Source of the DNA: Bacteroides sp. MSB163
Lineage (GTDB): Bacteria; Bacteroidota; Bacteroidia; Bacteroidales; Bacteroidaceae
Direction: 5' to 3'
DNA: 64,000 bases
Assembly (NCBI RefSeq): GCF_036416795.1
Contig: NZ_CP143867.1
Coordinates: 2,782,001-2,846,000, forward strand
In this document: one piece after another, positions 1 to 10,200 of the stretch
Numbering within the stretch: the first letter of the stretch is position 1
How the letters are laid out: each line of letters begins with the position of its first letter
The notes under the pieces: generated by a model
Database searches by the model: none
Seen by the model: the letters and a program-made list of their open reading frames with translations, nothing else
Told to the model about the DNA's origin: nothing
Program-made: the position numbers and the translations under genes

Positions 1-297
1 ACAGCTCATCCAGTCGGGATAAGTAGTTTCGCGTAATAAAGAGAATACAATTACTGAGGGTACTACTCCGAAACTGACGTCATCTGCCAGAGAGTCCAAT
101 TCTTTTCCGATAGGAGAAGGGGCATTCAACAACCGCGCTGACATTCCGTCAAGGAAATCAAAGACAGCACTGATAATAATGAAAGTGAGAGCCCATTCAT
201 ACTTGAACTCAAAAGCCATAACACATGCAATACAGCCCGAGAACAGATTCAGGCATGTTAATGTATTGGGGATATGGCGGGTAATACAGTTAGGCAT
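1..297 (-). CDS. pssA: CDP-diacylglycerol--serine O-phosphatidyltransferase, C-terminus cut by the window edge
   Basis: This membrane enzyme transfers phosphatidate from CDP-diacylglycerol to serine, giving phosphatidylserine, the precursor of phosphatidylethanolamine. The first 99 residues are visible, beginning MPNCITRHIPN. They carry a complete CDP-alcohol phosphotransferase motif: D47-x2-D50-G51-x2-A54-R55-x8-G64-x3-D68-x3-D72. Hydrophobic segments flank the motif. The start ATG is at 297, 7 bases after the psd stop codon, so the two genes form one minus-strand operon for consecutive steps of the pathway. The family is usually about 230-240 residues, so more than half lies to the left of the window. 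The motif makes the identification firm. Confidence 0.93.
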   Translation of the reverse strand, partial: MPNCITRHIPNTLTCLNLFSGCIACVMAFEFKYEWALTFIIISAVFDFLDGMSARLLNAPSPIGKELDSLADDVSFGVVPSVIVFSLLRETTYPDWMSC

Positions 298-304
298 TGT
301 TTAG

Positions 305-994
305 TTATTTTAGTTTGGCTATCACAGTCTGGTTTCCTGTAGTAGTTTGTCCCATCTTTACGAATACTTCTGTACCCAACGGGAGATATACATCTACACG
401 GGAGCCGAACTTGATAAAGCCCATGTGTTCATCTATATAACAGTCTTCACCGGGTTCGGCATAGGTGACGATGCGCCGTGCCATCGCTCCGGCAATCTGA
501 CGTGCCATTACTTCTACACCTTCGGGAGTTTCAATTACCACTGTGGAACGTTCGTTGTCCGTACTGGCTTTCGGTAACCAGGCTTTCATGAACTTTCCGT
601 TGTGATGGGCTACTTTCTTCACGGTTCCGTCTACCGGATACCAGTTAGCGTGTACATTGATAACACTCATAAAGATGGAAATCATAAGCCGACGATCGTG
701 GAAGTATTCATTTTCATCCACTTCTTCTATGACTACTATTTTACCATCGGCAGGTGCCACCACAATCTTCTCGGTGTCTTCCTGACCAAACAGGCGGATA
801 GGGCATCGGAAAAAATTCACCAGCATTCCATACAGGACAATACTTACCACAGCTACGACATAGAATGGCAATTTGCATTCTAATCCAAAGTAGAGAGCGG
901 AATTAACAACCAGTAGCAACAATAAACTGCCGGCCAGTGTATGTGTCCCCTCACGGTGAATTCGTATCTTTTTTAGTTTTTTTAGTCGACTCAT
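305..994 (-). CDS. psd: Phosphatidylserine decarboxylase proenzyme
   Basis: This inner-membrane enzyme decarboxylates phosphatidylserine to phosphatidylethanolamine. The 229-residue product starts [16 protein letters not shown], followed by two hydrophobic segments near residues 20-60. Near the C-terminus is the self-cleavage site FGSR (G197-S198). There Ser becomes the pyruvoyl cofactor of a small alpha subunit of about 32 residues. The short length fits the Psd-A type typical of Bacteroidetes. The frame is open upstream to an ATG at 1060. That start is unlikely, because a promoter with its -7 box at 1030-1037 would begin transcription near 1023, downstream of it. ATG at 994 is therefore preferred. 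pssA follows directly. Confidence 0.93.
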   Translation of the reverse strand: MSRLKKLKKIRIHREGTHTLAGSLLLLLVVNSALYFGLECKLPFYVVAVVSIVLYGMLVNFFRCPIRLFGQEDTEKIVVAPADGKIVVIEEVDENEYFHDRRLMISIFMSVINVHANWYPVDGTVKKVAHHNGKFMKAWLPKASTDNERSTVVIETPEGVEVMARQIAGAMARRIVTYAEPGEDCYIDEHMGFIKFGSRVDVYLPLGTEVFVKMGQTTTGNQTVIAKLK

Positions 995-1029
995 GTAAGT
1001 TGTTTTATTCTTTGAATAGAAATTATCGG

Positions 1030-1060
1030 CAAAAATAGGCTTATTTTGAAAATCTAACAA
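1030..1060 (-). promoter_or_regulatory. Promoter of the psd-pssA operon
   Basis: On the minus strand a -7 box TATTTTTG (1037-1030) is preceded by a TTG -33 element (1060-1058) with 20 bases between. This matches the Bacteroidetes sigma-ABfr pattern. The predicted transcription start near 1023 leaves a leader of about 29 bases before the psd ATG at 994. Confidence 0.6.
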
Positions 1061-1164
1061 GCATTTGGGGCGAGAAATGCAGATGTTGATAACTTTTAGG
1101 GAAATATTTTTGTTAGCTCTTATATACGTTGTACTTTTATGCTCTCAATTGAAAGGAGATATTT

Positions 1165-4100
1165 ATGCAGGATTTTGTTCATTTGCACGTTCATACCCAG
1201 TACTCCCTTCTCGATGGTCAGGCCAGCGTAAGCGCGTTGGTGGACAAGGCTATGAAGGATGGAATGAAAGGGATAGCCGTGACTGACCACGGCAATATGT
1301 TCGGCATTAAGGAGTTCACTAATTACGTTAATAAAAAGAATAGCGGGCCGAAAGGAGAGATTAAGGACCTCAAAAAACGGATAGCCGGTATTGAAAGTGG
1401 TGAGATAGCTTGCGAAGACAAAGACGCGGAACTTGCTGATTGTCGCGCAAAGCTTGCGGAGGCGGAAAATAAATTGTTCAAGCCGATAATCGGTTGTGAG
1501 ATGTATGTGGCGCGCCGCACCATGGATAAGAAAGAAGGTAAACCCGACCAGAGCGGTTGGCACTTGATTGTGTTGGCTAAGAATGAGAAAGGATACCATA
1601 ATCTGATAAAACTGGTATCCAGAGCCTGGACAAATGGATATTATATGCGTCCGCGTACTGACCGTAACGAATTGGAAAAGTATCATGAAGGCTTGATTGT
1701 CTGTTCGGCCTGTATCGGCGGTGAAGTACCTAAAAAGATACTCAACGACCAATTGGAAGATGCGGAAGAAGCTGTGCGTTGGTACAAGAATCTTTTCGGT
1801 GAAGATTATTATCTGGAGTTGCAACGCCACAAGGCAACCGTGCCCCGTGCCAATCACGAAGCTTATCCGCTACAACAGAGGGCGAATGCCAAGCTGATAG
1901 AGTTTGCCCAAAAATACAATATTAAACTTATTTGCTCCAACGACGTTCATTTTGTAAACGAGGAACATGCTGAGGCACACGATCGTTTGATTTGTCTGAG
2001 TACGGGTAAAGATCTGGATGACCCTAAACGCATGCTTTATACCAAACAGGAGTGGATGAAGACAAAAGCTGAAATGAATGAATTATTTGCAGACATTCCC
2101 GAGGCTTTGTCCAATACGCTGGAAATCCTGAATAAGGTAGAATATTATTCAATCGATCATGCGCCTATCATGCCAACTTTTGCTATTCCTGAAGATTTCG
2201 GAACAGAAGAAGGGTATCGGCAAAAATATACTGAGAAGGATTTGTTTGATGAGTTCACTCAGGATGAAAATGGCAATGTGGTATTAAGTGAGGAGGATGC
2301 TAAGGCGAAAATCAAACGTTTAGGCGGATATGAAAAATTATATCGTATTAAACTAGAGGCGGACTATCTTGCCAAACTAACTTTTGACGGTGCTAAAGTC
2401 TTTTATGGTGACCCTTTGTCTGAAGAAGTAATGGAGCGATTGAAGTTTGAACTTCACATTATGAAGACAATGGGTTTCCCGGGATACTTCCTTATTGTAC
2501 AGGACTTTATTGCCGCAGGGCGTAATATGGGTGTTTCGATAGGTCCGGGACGTGGATCAGCGGCCGGTTCGGCAGTGGCGTATTGCTTGCAGATTACGAA
2601 GATTGACCCCATTAAATATGATTTGCTGTTTGAGCGTTTCCTGAATCCCGACCGTATCTCCTTGCCTGATATCGATATCGATTTTGATGATGACGGACGT
2701 GGTGAAGTGCTTCGCTGGGTGACACAAAAGTATGGTCAGGAAAAAGTGGCGCATATCATTACGTATGGTACGATGGCTACCAAACTTGCTATCAAGGACG
2801 TGGCCCGTGTGCAGAAACTTCCCCTGTCGGAGTCTGACCGTCTGGCCAAACTGGTTCCCGATAAGATACCTGATAAAAAGCTGAACCTGAGGAACGCCAT
2901 TGATTATGTTCCTGAATTGCAGGCGGCTGAGGCTTCTCCCGATCCTTTGGTGCGTGATACGCTGAAATATGCCAAAATGCTGGAAGGTAATGTACGCGGT
3001 ACTGGTGTGCATGCCTGTGGTACAATTATTTGTCGTGACGACATTACCGATTGGGTACCTGTAAGTACAGCCGATGATAAAGAAACGGGCGAAAAGATGC
3101 TTGTTACCCAATATGAAGGTTCGGTAATTGAAGATACGGGTTTGATCAAGATGGACTTCCTGGGATTGAAAACATTGTCGATCATCAAGGAAGCGGTTGA
3201 GAATGTGCGTTTGCACCGCGGTTTAAGGTTGAATATAGACAGAGTGCCTATTGACGATCCCGCCACCTACAAGCTATATAGTGATGGGCGTACTATTGGT
3301 ACGTTCCAGTTTGAATCTGCCGGTATGCAGAAATATCTGCGTGAGTTGCAACCTTCTACTTTTGAAGACTTGATTGCAATGAATGCTCTCTATCGTCCGG
3401 GACCTATGGATTATATCCCGGATTTTATTGACCGTAAGCATGGACGGAAACCGATTGAGTACGATATTCCTGTTATGGAGAAATACCTGAAGGATACGTA
3501 TGGTATTACGGTATATCAGGAACAGGTGATGCTTTTGTCCCGTCTGTTGGCTGACTTCACTCGTGGTGAGTCCGATGCCCTGCGTAAAGCAATGGGTAAA
3601 AAGCTACGTGACAAACTGGATCACATGAAACCTAAGTTCGTTGAAGGCGGACGCAAGAACGGACATGATCCGAAAGTACTTGAAAAGATTTGGGGAGACT
3701 GGGAAAAGTTTGCATCCTATGCTTTTAACAAGTCTCATGCTACTTGCTATTCATGGGTAGCTTATCAGACGGCTTATCTGAAAGCAAATTACCCCGCCGA
3801 GTATATGGCAGCCGTAATGAGCCGAAGTTTGTCGAACATTACCGATATCACTAAGCTGATGGACGAATGTAAGGCTATGGGCATCAAAGTTCTTGGTCCG
3901 GATGTGAATGAGAGTAATCTGAAGTTCACTGTTAACCCGGAAGGAAATATCCGTTTTGGTCTTGGTGCAGTGAAAGGCGTGGGCGAAGGTGCCGTGCTGA
4001 ATATCATGGAAGAACGTGAGAAGAATGGTCCTTTCAAAGGTATATTCGACTTTGTGCAACGCGTCAATCTGACAGCTTGTAATAAGAAGAATCTGGAATG

Positions 4101-4959
4101 TCTTGCTTTGGCAGGAGGTTTCGATGAATTTCCGGAGTTGAAACGCGAGCAATATTTTGCCGTGAACTCTAAGAATGAAGTTTTCTTGGAAACTTTGGTA
4201 CGTTATGGTAACCGTTATCAGGCAGATCAGGCGGCTGCCGCCAATTCCTTGTTCGGTGGTGAGAATGTAGTTGACATAGCTACTCCCGAAATTCCTGAAG
4301 CTGAACGTTGGAGTGATCTGGATCGTCTGAACAGGGAACGTGATCTGGTGGGTATCTATCTTTCCGCTCATCCGCTGGATGAATATTCGGTTGTGTTGCA
4401 ACATGTTTGCAATACGCGTATGGCTGAACTGGAAGACAAAGCGGCACTTGCCGGACGTGAAATAACGATGGGAGGAATTGTAACTTCTGTACGCCGGGGT
4501 ATCAGTAAGAATGGTAATCCTTACGGCATAGCCAAGATTGAAGACTATTCCGGTTCGGCGGAACTTCCTTTCTTTGGTAATGACTGGGTGACCTATCAGG
4601 GGTATCTGGGTGAACGTACTTTCCTCTTTATAAAAGCGCGTTGCCAGCCTAAACAGTGGCGGCAGGATGAATTAGAAGTAAAAATTACCTCTATGGAATT
4701 GTTGCCGGATGTAAAGGAGAAGTTGATTTCCAAAATCACCATTCTGATACCGCTTTCCGTGTTGAACCAGGCTTTGGTTACAGAGCTTGCAGCGCTAATG
4801 AAAGGGAATCCCGGAACGACGGAACTTTATTTCAAAGTGAGCGATCCTGATACTAAGACAGTGGTGGATATGATTTCACGTCCGGTGAAACTTTCCGTAG
4901 GACGTGAGTTAATCTCTTATTTAAATGACCGCCCGGAACTGGAATTCCGGATAAATTAG
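1165..4959 (+). CDS. dnaE: DNA polymerase III subunit alpha
   Basis: This is the catalytic subunit of the replicative DNA polymerase. The 1264-residue length is typical of Bacteroidetes DnaE. The N-terminal PHP domain begins FVHLHVHTQYSLLDGQ, with the later metal-site motif TDHGN. The C-family polymerase core carries the catalytic aspartates in LPDIDIDFDDD (about residues 500-508). It is followed by the helix-hairpin-helix region, with a C-terminal OB-fold (GGIVTSVRRGISKNG, about residue 1100). The start is supported by GGAG at 1156-1159, 5 bases upstream of the ATG. dnaE diverges from psd, and trxA follows 78 bases downstream. Confidence 0.97.
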   Translation: MQDFVHLHVHTQYSLLDGQASVSALVDKAMKDGMKGIAVTDHGNMFGIKEFTNYVNKKNSGPKGEIKDLKKRIAGIESGEIACEDKDAELADCRAKLAEAENKLFKPIIGCEMYVARRTMDKKEGKPDQSGWHLIVLAKNEKGYHNLIKLVSRAWTNGYYMRPRTDRNELEKYHEGLIVCSACIGGEVPKKILNDQLEDAEEAVRWYKNLFGEDYYLELQRHKATVPRANHEAYPLQQRANAKLIEFAQKYNIKLICSNDVHFVNEEHAEAHDRLICLSTGKDLDDPKRMLYTKQEWMKTKAEMNELFADIPEALSNTLEILNKVEYYSIDHAPIMPTFAIPEDFGTEEGYRQKYTEKDLFDEFTQDENGNVVLSEEDAKAKIKRLGGYEKLYRIKLEADYLAKLTFDGAKVFYGDPLSEEVMERLKFELHIMKTMGFPGYFLIVQDFIAAGRNMGVSIGPGRGSAAGSAVAYCLQITKIDPIKYDLLFERFLNPDRISLPDIDIDFDDDGRGEVLRWVTQKYGQEKVAHIITYGTMATKLAIKDVARVQKLPLSESDRLAKLVPDKIPDKKLNLRNAIDYVPELQAAEASPDPLVRDTLKYAKMLEGNVRGTGVHACGTIICRDDITDWVPVSTADDKETGEKMLVTQYEGSVIEDTGLIKMDFLGLKTLSIIKEAVENVRLHRGLRLNIDRVPIDDPATYKLYSDGRTIGTFQFESAGMQKYLRELQPSTFEDLIAMNALYRPGPMDYIPDFIDRKHGRKPIEYDIPVMEKYLKDTYGITVYQEQVMLLSRLLADFTRGESDALRKAMGKKLRDKLDHMKPKFVEGGRKNGHDPKVLEKIWGDWEKFASYAFNKSHATCYSWVAYQTAYLKANYPAEYMAAVMSRSLSNITDITKLMDECKAMGIKVLGPDVNESNLKFTVNPEGNIRFGLGAVKGVGEGAVLNIMEEREKNGPFKGIFDFVQRVNLTACNKKNLECLALAGGFDEFPELKREQYFAVNSKNEVFLETLVRYGNRYQADQAAAANSLFGGENVVDIATPEIPEAERWSDLDRLNRERDLVGIYLSAHPLDEYSVVLQHVCNTRMAELEDKAALAGREITMGGIVTSVRRGISKNGNPYGIAKIEDYSGSAELPFFGNDWVTYQGYLGERTFLFIKARCQPKQWRQDELEVKITSMELLPDVKEKLISKITILIPLSVLNQALVTELAALMKGNPGTTELYFKVSDPDTKTVVDMISRPVKLSVGRELISYLNDRPELEFRIN

Positions 4960-4967
4960 TATCTTTG
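4960..4967 (+). promoter_or_regulatory. trxA: Possible -7 box upstream of trxA
   Basis: TATCTTTG starts right after the dnaE stop codon and matches the Bacteroidetes -7 consensus. No clear TTTG lies at the expected -33 distance, which would fall inside dnaE. It would give trxA a leader of about 65 bases that includes a small hairpin (CCCG-TCAA-CGGG). Confidence 0.4.
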
Positions 4968-5037
4968 ACCCGTCAACGGGATACCGCAAAATGATGCCGG
5001 CTTGATACTTAATAATTAATACTTAATATTTAAAGAA

Positions 5038-5355
5038 ATGGCTTTAGAAATTACAGACAGCAACTATAAGGAGATCCTTGCAGAGGGTAAACCTGTAGTG
5101 ATTGACTTTTGGGCTCCGTGGTGTGGTCCTTGTAAAATGGTAGGTCCTATCATTGAAGAATTGGCAGAAACGTACGAAGGACAGGTTCTCATCGGTAAGT
5201 GCGATGTAGACGAAAATGGCGATGTAGCTGCTGAATACGGTATTCGTAACATCCCTACTGTACTATTCTTCAAAAACGGTGAGTTGGTTGACAAACAGGT
5301 AGGTTCTGCTTCCAAATCAGCTTTTGATGATAAGATAAAAAAAATGCTCCTCTAA
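5038..5355 (+). CDS. trxA: Thioredoxin
   Basis: This is a 105-residue cytoplasmic thioredoxin, a general protein disulfide reductant recycled by thioredoxin reductase. The active site is WCGPCK (W28-K33). The family's D24 (VIDFW) and the cis-Pro loop (IPTVLFFKNG) are present, so all core residues are intact. There is no signal peptide. The gene lies between dnaE and a small acidic protein gene. The stop codon sits inside the loop of a perfect 8-bp hairpin (5344-5362). Length and motifs leave little doubt. Confidence 0.96.
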   Translation: MALEITDSNYKEILAEGKPVVIDFWAPWCGPCKMVGPIIEELAETYEGQVLIGKCDVDENGDVAAEYGIRNIPTVLFFKNGELVDKQVGSASKSAFDDKIKKMLL

Positions 5356-5362
5356 GGAGCAT
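5344..5362 (+). other. Perfect hairpin around the trxA stop codon
   Basis: ATGCTCCT (5344-5351) pairs with AGGAGCAT (5355-5362) around a 3-base loop that runs into the TAA stop (5353-5355). There is no U-run after it, so it does not look like a simple intrinsic terminator. It could act in mRNA processing, 3'-end protection or partial attenuation before the next gene. Confidence 0.6.
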
Positions 5363-5401
5363 AATATAAATAAGGTATTAACCCTTAAAAAACTAACTAT
5401 T

Positions 5402-5740
5402 ATGGGACTGGAAGACGATTTCTTTAAGGATGATCTCGATGACGAAAAAACCATCGAATACATCAAGAATTATTTGCCGCAAGAGTTAAAAGAGAAGTTC
5501 TCTGATGACGAATTCTATTATTTCCTCGATTTGATTGACGAGTATTATTCTGAAAGCGGCATTCTGGATGTAGAGCCGGACGAAGAAGGATGTGTCGAAG
5601 TGGATCTGGGGCAAATCGTGGATTACATTATCAAGGAAGCCCACAAAGACGAGATGGGTGACTATGATCCGGAAGAAATCCTGTTCGTGGTTCAAGGTGA
5701 ACTGGAATATACGGAGTCATTGGATGATGATGAAGAATAG
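5402..5740 (+). CDS. Small acidic protein of unknown function
   Basis: The product has 112 residues and is strongly acidic, rich in Asp and Glu, with acidic N- and C-termini (MGLEDDFFKDDLDDE and LDDDEE). It has no signal peptide or membrane segment and should be cytoplasmic. I recognise it only as a conserved Bacteroidetes hypothetical and assign no function. It lies 46 bases after trxA and is followed by a good intrinsic terminator, so it is probably cotranscribed with trxA. Regular codon use and the operon position support it as a real gene. Confidence 0.8.
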   Translation: MGLEDDFFKDDLDDEKTIEYIKNYLPQELKEKFSDDEFYYFLDLIDEYYSESGILDVEPDEEGCVEVDLGQIVDYIIKEAHKDEMGDYDPEEILFVVQGELEYTESLDDDEE

Positions 5741-5756
5741 AAAGGTTCAGTTAAGT

Positions 5757-5793
5757 AAAAAAGGAGTCCGGACAGTTTGTTCGGACTTTTTTT
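5757..5793 (+). terminator. Intrinsic terminator after the trxA operon
   Basis: AGTCCG (5765-5770) pairs with CGGACT (5782-5787). Flanking A and T runs lengthen the stem, and a T-tract (5787-5793) follows. Confidence 0.75.
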
Positions 5794-5830
5794 GTGGAAT
5801 AATTCCACACTTGTAGAGTAGGTTCCACAC
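5794..5830. repeat. Small palindrome plus a repeated TTCCACAC
   Basis: GTGGAAT (5794-5800) and ATTCCAC (5802-5808) form a palindrome with a 1-base centre. TTCCACAC occurs at 5803-5810 and again at 5823-5830. The site lies between the trxA-operon terminator and the RND efflux operon, where an operator could sit. A binding role is inference only. Confidence 0.4.
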
Positions 5831-5959
5831 TTTTCATTATTCTTGTCTAGCCGTTTAATGCGTTGGCTATGAATTATAAAGGTACGCCCATCGAACTTTG
5901 GCACGCCAGTTGTGTTTTTTATTTATAGGGTTTTTAACATTAACATAAACAGAGAGCTT

Positions 5960-7180
5960 ATGAAATCGTTTTTTAAGAAGAGAGAAATCAGAATAACGAA
6001 AAGACAGGCAGTGATTGCCGCAATAGCTATAGTGGTGTTGGCAGCAATTTATTGGTTCGTTACCCACCGGCCGGCACCTGTACCGGATCTTCCGGTGGTA
6101 GCTGTGGAACCGGTGATACAGGATGACGTGGAAATTTATGGTGAATATGTAGGACGTGTCCGTGCCCAGCAGTTCGTAGAAGTCCGCGCCCGTGTAGAAG
6201 GGTATCTGGAAAATATGCTTTTTGAAGAGGGTACCTATGTGACGAAGAATCAGGTATTGTTTGTAATCAACCGTGACCAGTATGCCGCGAAGGCAGACAA
6301 GGCGCGTGCACAATTAAAAAAGGATGAGGCGCAGGTACGCAAGGCGCAGAACGACCTGGAGCGTATCCGTCCTTTATATGAGCAGAATGCTGCCAGTAGG
6401 TTGGATTTGGATAATGCAGTGGCTGCCTATGAAACGGCTGAAGCAAGTGTTGCTATGAGCCAAGCTGATCTGGATCAGGCCGAGTTGGAATTAGGATATA
6501 CCATTGTCCGCTCACCTCTTGCAGGGCATATCAGTGAACGATATGTAGACCTTGGTACACTGGTAGGTACGGGTGGTAAGTCATTGCTTGCTACCATTGT
6601 GAAGAGTGATACAGTACTGGTAGACTTCAGTATGACGGCATTGGATTACCTGAAAACCAAAGAGCGCAATGTGAATCTGGGGCAGAAAGATTCTACCCGT
6701 TCCTGGCAGCCGAATATTTCTATAACACTGGCAGATAACACTGTTTATCCTTTCAAAGGGTTGGTTGACTTTGCCGAGCCGCAGGTTGACCCGCGTACCG
6801 GTACTTTCTCTGTTCGTGCCGAAATGCCCAATCCGAAACATGTATTACTTCCGGGACAGTTCACTAAAGTGAAGCTCTTGCTGGATGTACGAGAGAATGC
6901 GACAGTAGTTCCCCTGAAATCGGTAATCATCGAAAAGGGTGGCGCTTTCGTGTTTGTGATGCGTCGCGACTCCACTGTAGAACGGCGCTTTATTGAACTG
7001 GGACCGGAATTCCAGAACCAGGTGGTAGTGGAGAGAGGACTGGTGCCGGGTGAGACAATAGTAGTGGAAGGATACCACAAACTAAGCCCGGGTATAAAAG
7101 TTAAGGTTAATAATGCCCTGTTGAAGAAAGAAGACGAAGATCAAAGTCAGACACCGGATTCGGCTAAGACTGAAAAGTAA
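5960..7180 (+). CDS. RND efflux periplasmic adaptor (AcrA/MexA type)
   Basis: This is the membrane-fusion protein that joins an inner-membrane RND pump to an outer-membrane channel. The 406-residue product starts MKSFFKKREIR. A single hydrophobic anchor (about residues 17-33, VIAAIAIVVLAAIYWFV) is followed by a lipoyl-like half, an alpha-helical hairpin (KADKARAQLKKDEAQVRKAQ) and the second lipoyl half (LGYTIVRSPLAGHISERYVD). Beta-barrel and membrane-proximal domains complete the fold. An in-frame codon at 5912 would add 16 residues not typical of the family, so the ATG at 5960 is preferred. It is the first gene of a three-gene efflux operon. Substrate cannot be read from sequence. Confidence 0.93.
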   Translation: MKSFFKKREIRITKRQAVIAAIAIVVLAAIYWFVTHRPAPVPDLPVVAVEPVIQDDVEIYGEYVGRVRAQQFVEVRARVEGYLENMLFEEGTYVTKNQVLFVINRDQYAAKADKARAQLKKDEAQVRKAQNDLERIRPLYEQNAASRLDLDNAVAAYETAEASVAMSQADLDQAELELGYTIVRSPLAGHISERYVDLGTLVGTGGKSLLATIVKSDTVLVDFSMTALDYLKTKERNVNLGQKDSTRSWQPNISITLADNTVYPFKGLVDFAEPQVDPRTGTFSVRAEMPNPKHVLLPGQFTKVKLLLDVRENATVVPLKSVIIEKGGAFVFVMRRDSTVERRFIELGPEFQNQVVVERGLVPGETIVVEGYHKLSPGIKVKVNNALLKKEDEDQSQTPDSAKTEK

Positions 7181-7204
7181 TTGACGAACATAAAACAGAC
7201 GCAT

Positions 7205-10200
7205 ATGAAAGTAAGTTTCTTTATAGACAGACCGGTATTCTCGGCTGTCATCTCCATACTGATTGTCATTGTAGGTATCATCGGATTGACGATGCTCCCC
7301 ATTGACCAATATCCGCAGATTACGCCACCGGTGGTGAAGATTAGCGCTTCGTATCCCGGTGCCAGCGCACTGACAGTATCACAGGCGGTAGCTACACCTA
7401 TCGAACAAGAATTGAATGGAACACCGGGAATGCTCTACATGGAGTCCAACAGTTCCAATTCCGGTGGTTTTTCCGCTACAGTGACATTTGATATTTCTGC
7501 CGACCCCGATTTGGCGGCAGTAGAAATACAGAACCGTTTGAAACTGGCCGAGTCCCGTCTTCCGGCAGAAGTGGTACAGAACGGTATATCCGTAGAAAAA
7601 CAGGCAGCCAGCCAGTTAATGACTATCTGTCTGATGTCTTCCGACCCGAAGTTTGATGAAATCTATCTGAGTAACTTCGCTACACTGAACGTACTCGATT
7701 TGCTTCGTCGTATTCCAGGTGTAGGACGTGTTTCCAATATCGGTAGCCGTTACTATGCCATGCAGATTTGGGTGCAACCGGACAAACTGGCAAATTTCGG
7801 ATTGACTGTAGCCGATTTGCAGAATGCTTTGAAAGATCAGAACCGCGAATCCGCAGCCGGTGTGTTGGGCCAACAGCCGGTACAAGGATTGGATATTACC
7901 ATTCCCATTACGACTCAGGGGCGTCTTTCTACTGTAGGGCAGTTTGAAGAAATCGTGGTTCGTGCGAATGCGGATGGTTCCATTGTCCGTTTGCGCGACG
8001 TGGCACGCATCTCGCTGGAGGCATCTTCATACAATACGGAGAGTAGCATCAACGGTGAAAATGCAGCGGTGCTGGGCATTTATATGCTTCCGGGCGCCAA
8101 TGCCATGGAAGTGGCGGAGAATGTGAAGAAGGCAATGAATGAAATCAGTAGTAATTTTCCTGACGGATTGAGCTACGAGATTCCGTTTGATATGACGACA
8201 TACATTTCGGAGTCTATTCACGAAGTATATAAGACTTTGTTTGAAGCGTTGATACTGGTAATTATTGTGGTATTTCTGTCACTGCAAAGCTGGCGTGCTA
8301 CACTTATTCCGATTGTGGCAGTACCTATCTCCCTGATTGGTACGTTCGGTTTCATGCTGATATTCGGTTTTTCGCTCAATATCCTTACATTGCTTGGATT
8401 GGTACTTGCCATCGGTATTGTGGTGGACGATGCTATTGTGGTTGTGGAGAATGTAGAGCGCATTATGCACGAAGAGAAATTGCCACCTTACGAAGCTACG
8501 AAAAAAGCGATGGAGGGATTGACGGGAGCGATTATTGCGACGTCTCTGGTATTGGCGGCTGTGTTTGTACCGGTTAGTTTCCTGGGTGGTATCACAGGGC
8601 AGCTTTATCGTCAATTCACGGTGACAATTGTGGTTTCCGTATTACTTTCTACGGTGGTTGCATTGACTTTGAGCCCGGTGATGTGTTCGTTGATATTGAA
8701 ACCGGAGTCGCATAAGCGAAAGAATATCGTATTCCGTTATATCAACTATGCGCTGAATATGGGCAATCGTAAATATGTCCGCCAGATTTCACGTGTGATA
8801 GGGAATCCTCGCAGAGTACTGGCTGCATTTGGTGTGGTACTGGTAGCCATCTTACTGATAAACCGCCTGATACCGACCAGTTTCTTGCCCGTGGAAGATC
8901 AGGGTTACTTCAAAGTGGAACTGGAATTGCCCGAAGGTGCGACACTGGAGCGTACACGTACCGTGTCAGAGCGTGCAGTGGAGTATCTGATGTTGAACCC
9001 GGCTGTAGAGTATGTGCAGAGCGTAGTGGGTAGCAGCCCTCGTGTAGGCAGCAGCCAGGCACGTAGCGAACTGACGGTTATTATGAAGCCGTGGGGCGCG
9101 CGTGACGGACAAACCATTGACGAGGTGATGGCGCAAGTGAAAAAGGATTTGCAGGAATATCCCGAGTGTAAAGTCTATCTTTCCACGCCACCGGTTATTC
9201 CGGGATTGGGAAGTTCGGGTGGTTTCGAAATGCAGCTTGAAGCACGTGGAGATGCCACATTCGATAATCTGGTGCAAGCTACGGATACACTGATGTATTA
9301 TGCATCGCAGCGTAAGGAACTATCCGGACTGTCATCATCTTTACAGGCGGATATTCCGCAACTCTATTTCGATGTAGATCGGGATAAGGTAAAACTGGCG
9401 GGAGTGCCGTTGGCAGATGTCTTTTCGACCATGAAGGCTTATACCGGTTCGGTATATGTGAACGACTTCAATATGTTCAATCGTATCTATCGTGTATACA
9501 TTCAGGCTGAAGCGCCTTATCGGGAACACAAAGAAAATATCAACCTGTTTTTTGTACGTGGGGCGGATAATGTAATGATACCGTTGACTTCTCTCGGAAC
9601 CACTTCATATACCACGGGACCGGGTAGCATCAAACGTTTCAATATGTTCAACAGTGCCGTAATTCGTGGCGGAGCAGCGGATGGTTACAGTTCCGGTCAG
9701 GCCATGGAAATCATTGAGCAGATAGCCCGCGAACACTTGCCGGAAAATATAGGTGTGGAATGGAGTGGACTTTCTTATCAGGAGAAACAGGCCGGAGGAC
9801 AGACAGCAATGGTATTGGCATTGGTATTCCTGTTCGTATTCCTCTTCCTGGCAGCACTTTACGAAAGCTGGACAGTGCCCATTGCGGTGTTGCTTTCATT
9901 GCCTATTGCCGCGTTGGGAGCCTACCTCGGAGTGTGGTTGTGTGGATTGGAGAACGATGTCTATTTCCAGATCGGATTGGTAATGCTGGTCGGTCTGGCG
10001 GCGAAGAACGCGATTCTGATTGTAGAATTCGCCAAAGAACAAGTAGACCGTGGAGCGAATGTGGTTAAGGCGGCCTTACATGCATCGCAGTTGCGTTTCC
10101 GTCCTATCCTGATGACGTCATTGGCATTTATTCTCGGTATGTTGCCGATGGTTATTGCCAGCGGACCGGGTTCGGCAAGCCGTCAGGCCATTGGTACCGG

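Noticed and set aside
1120..1857. Long antisense reading frames across dnaE (for example 245 residues on the minus strand) and similar ones in other large genes
   Set aside because: They are on the opposite strand of well-identified genes, have no homologous domain I recognise and no promoter.
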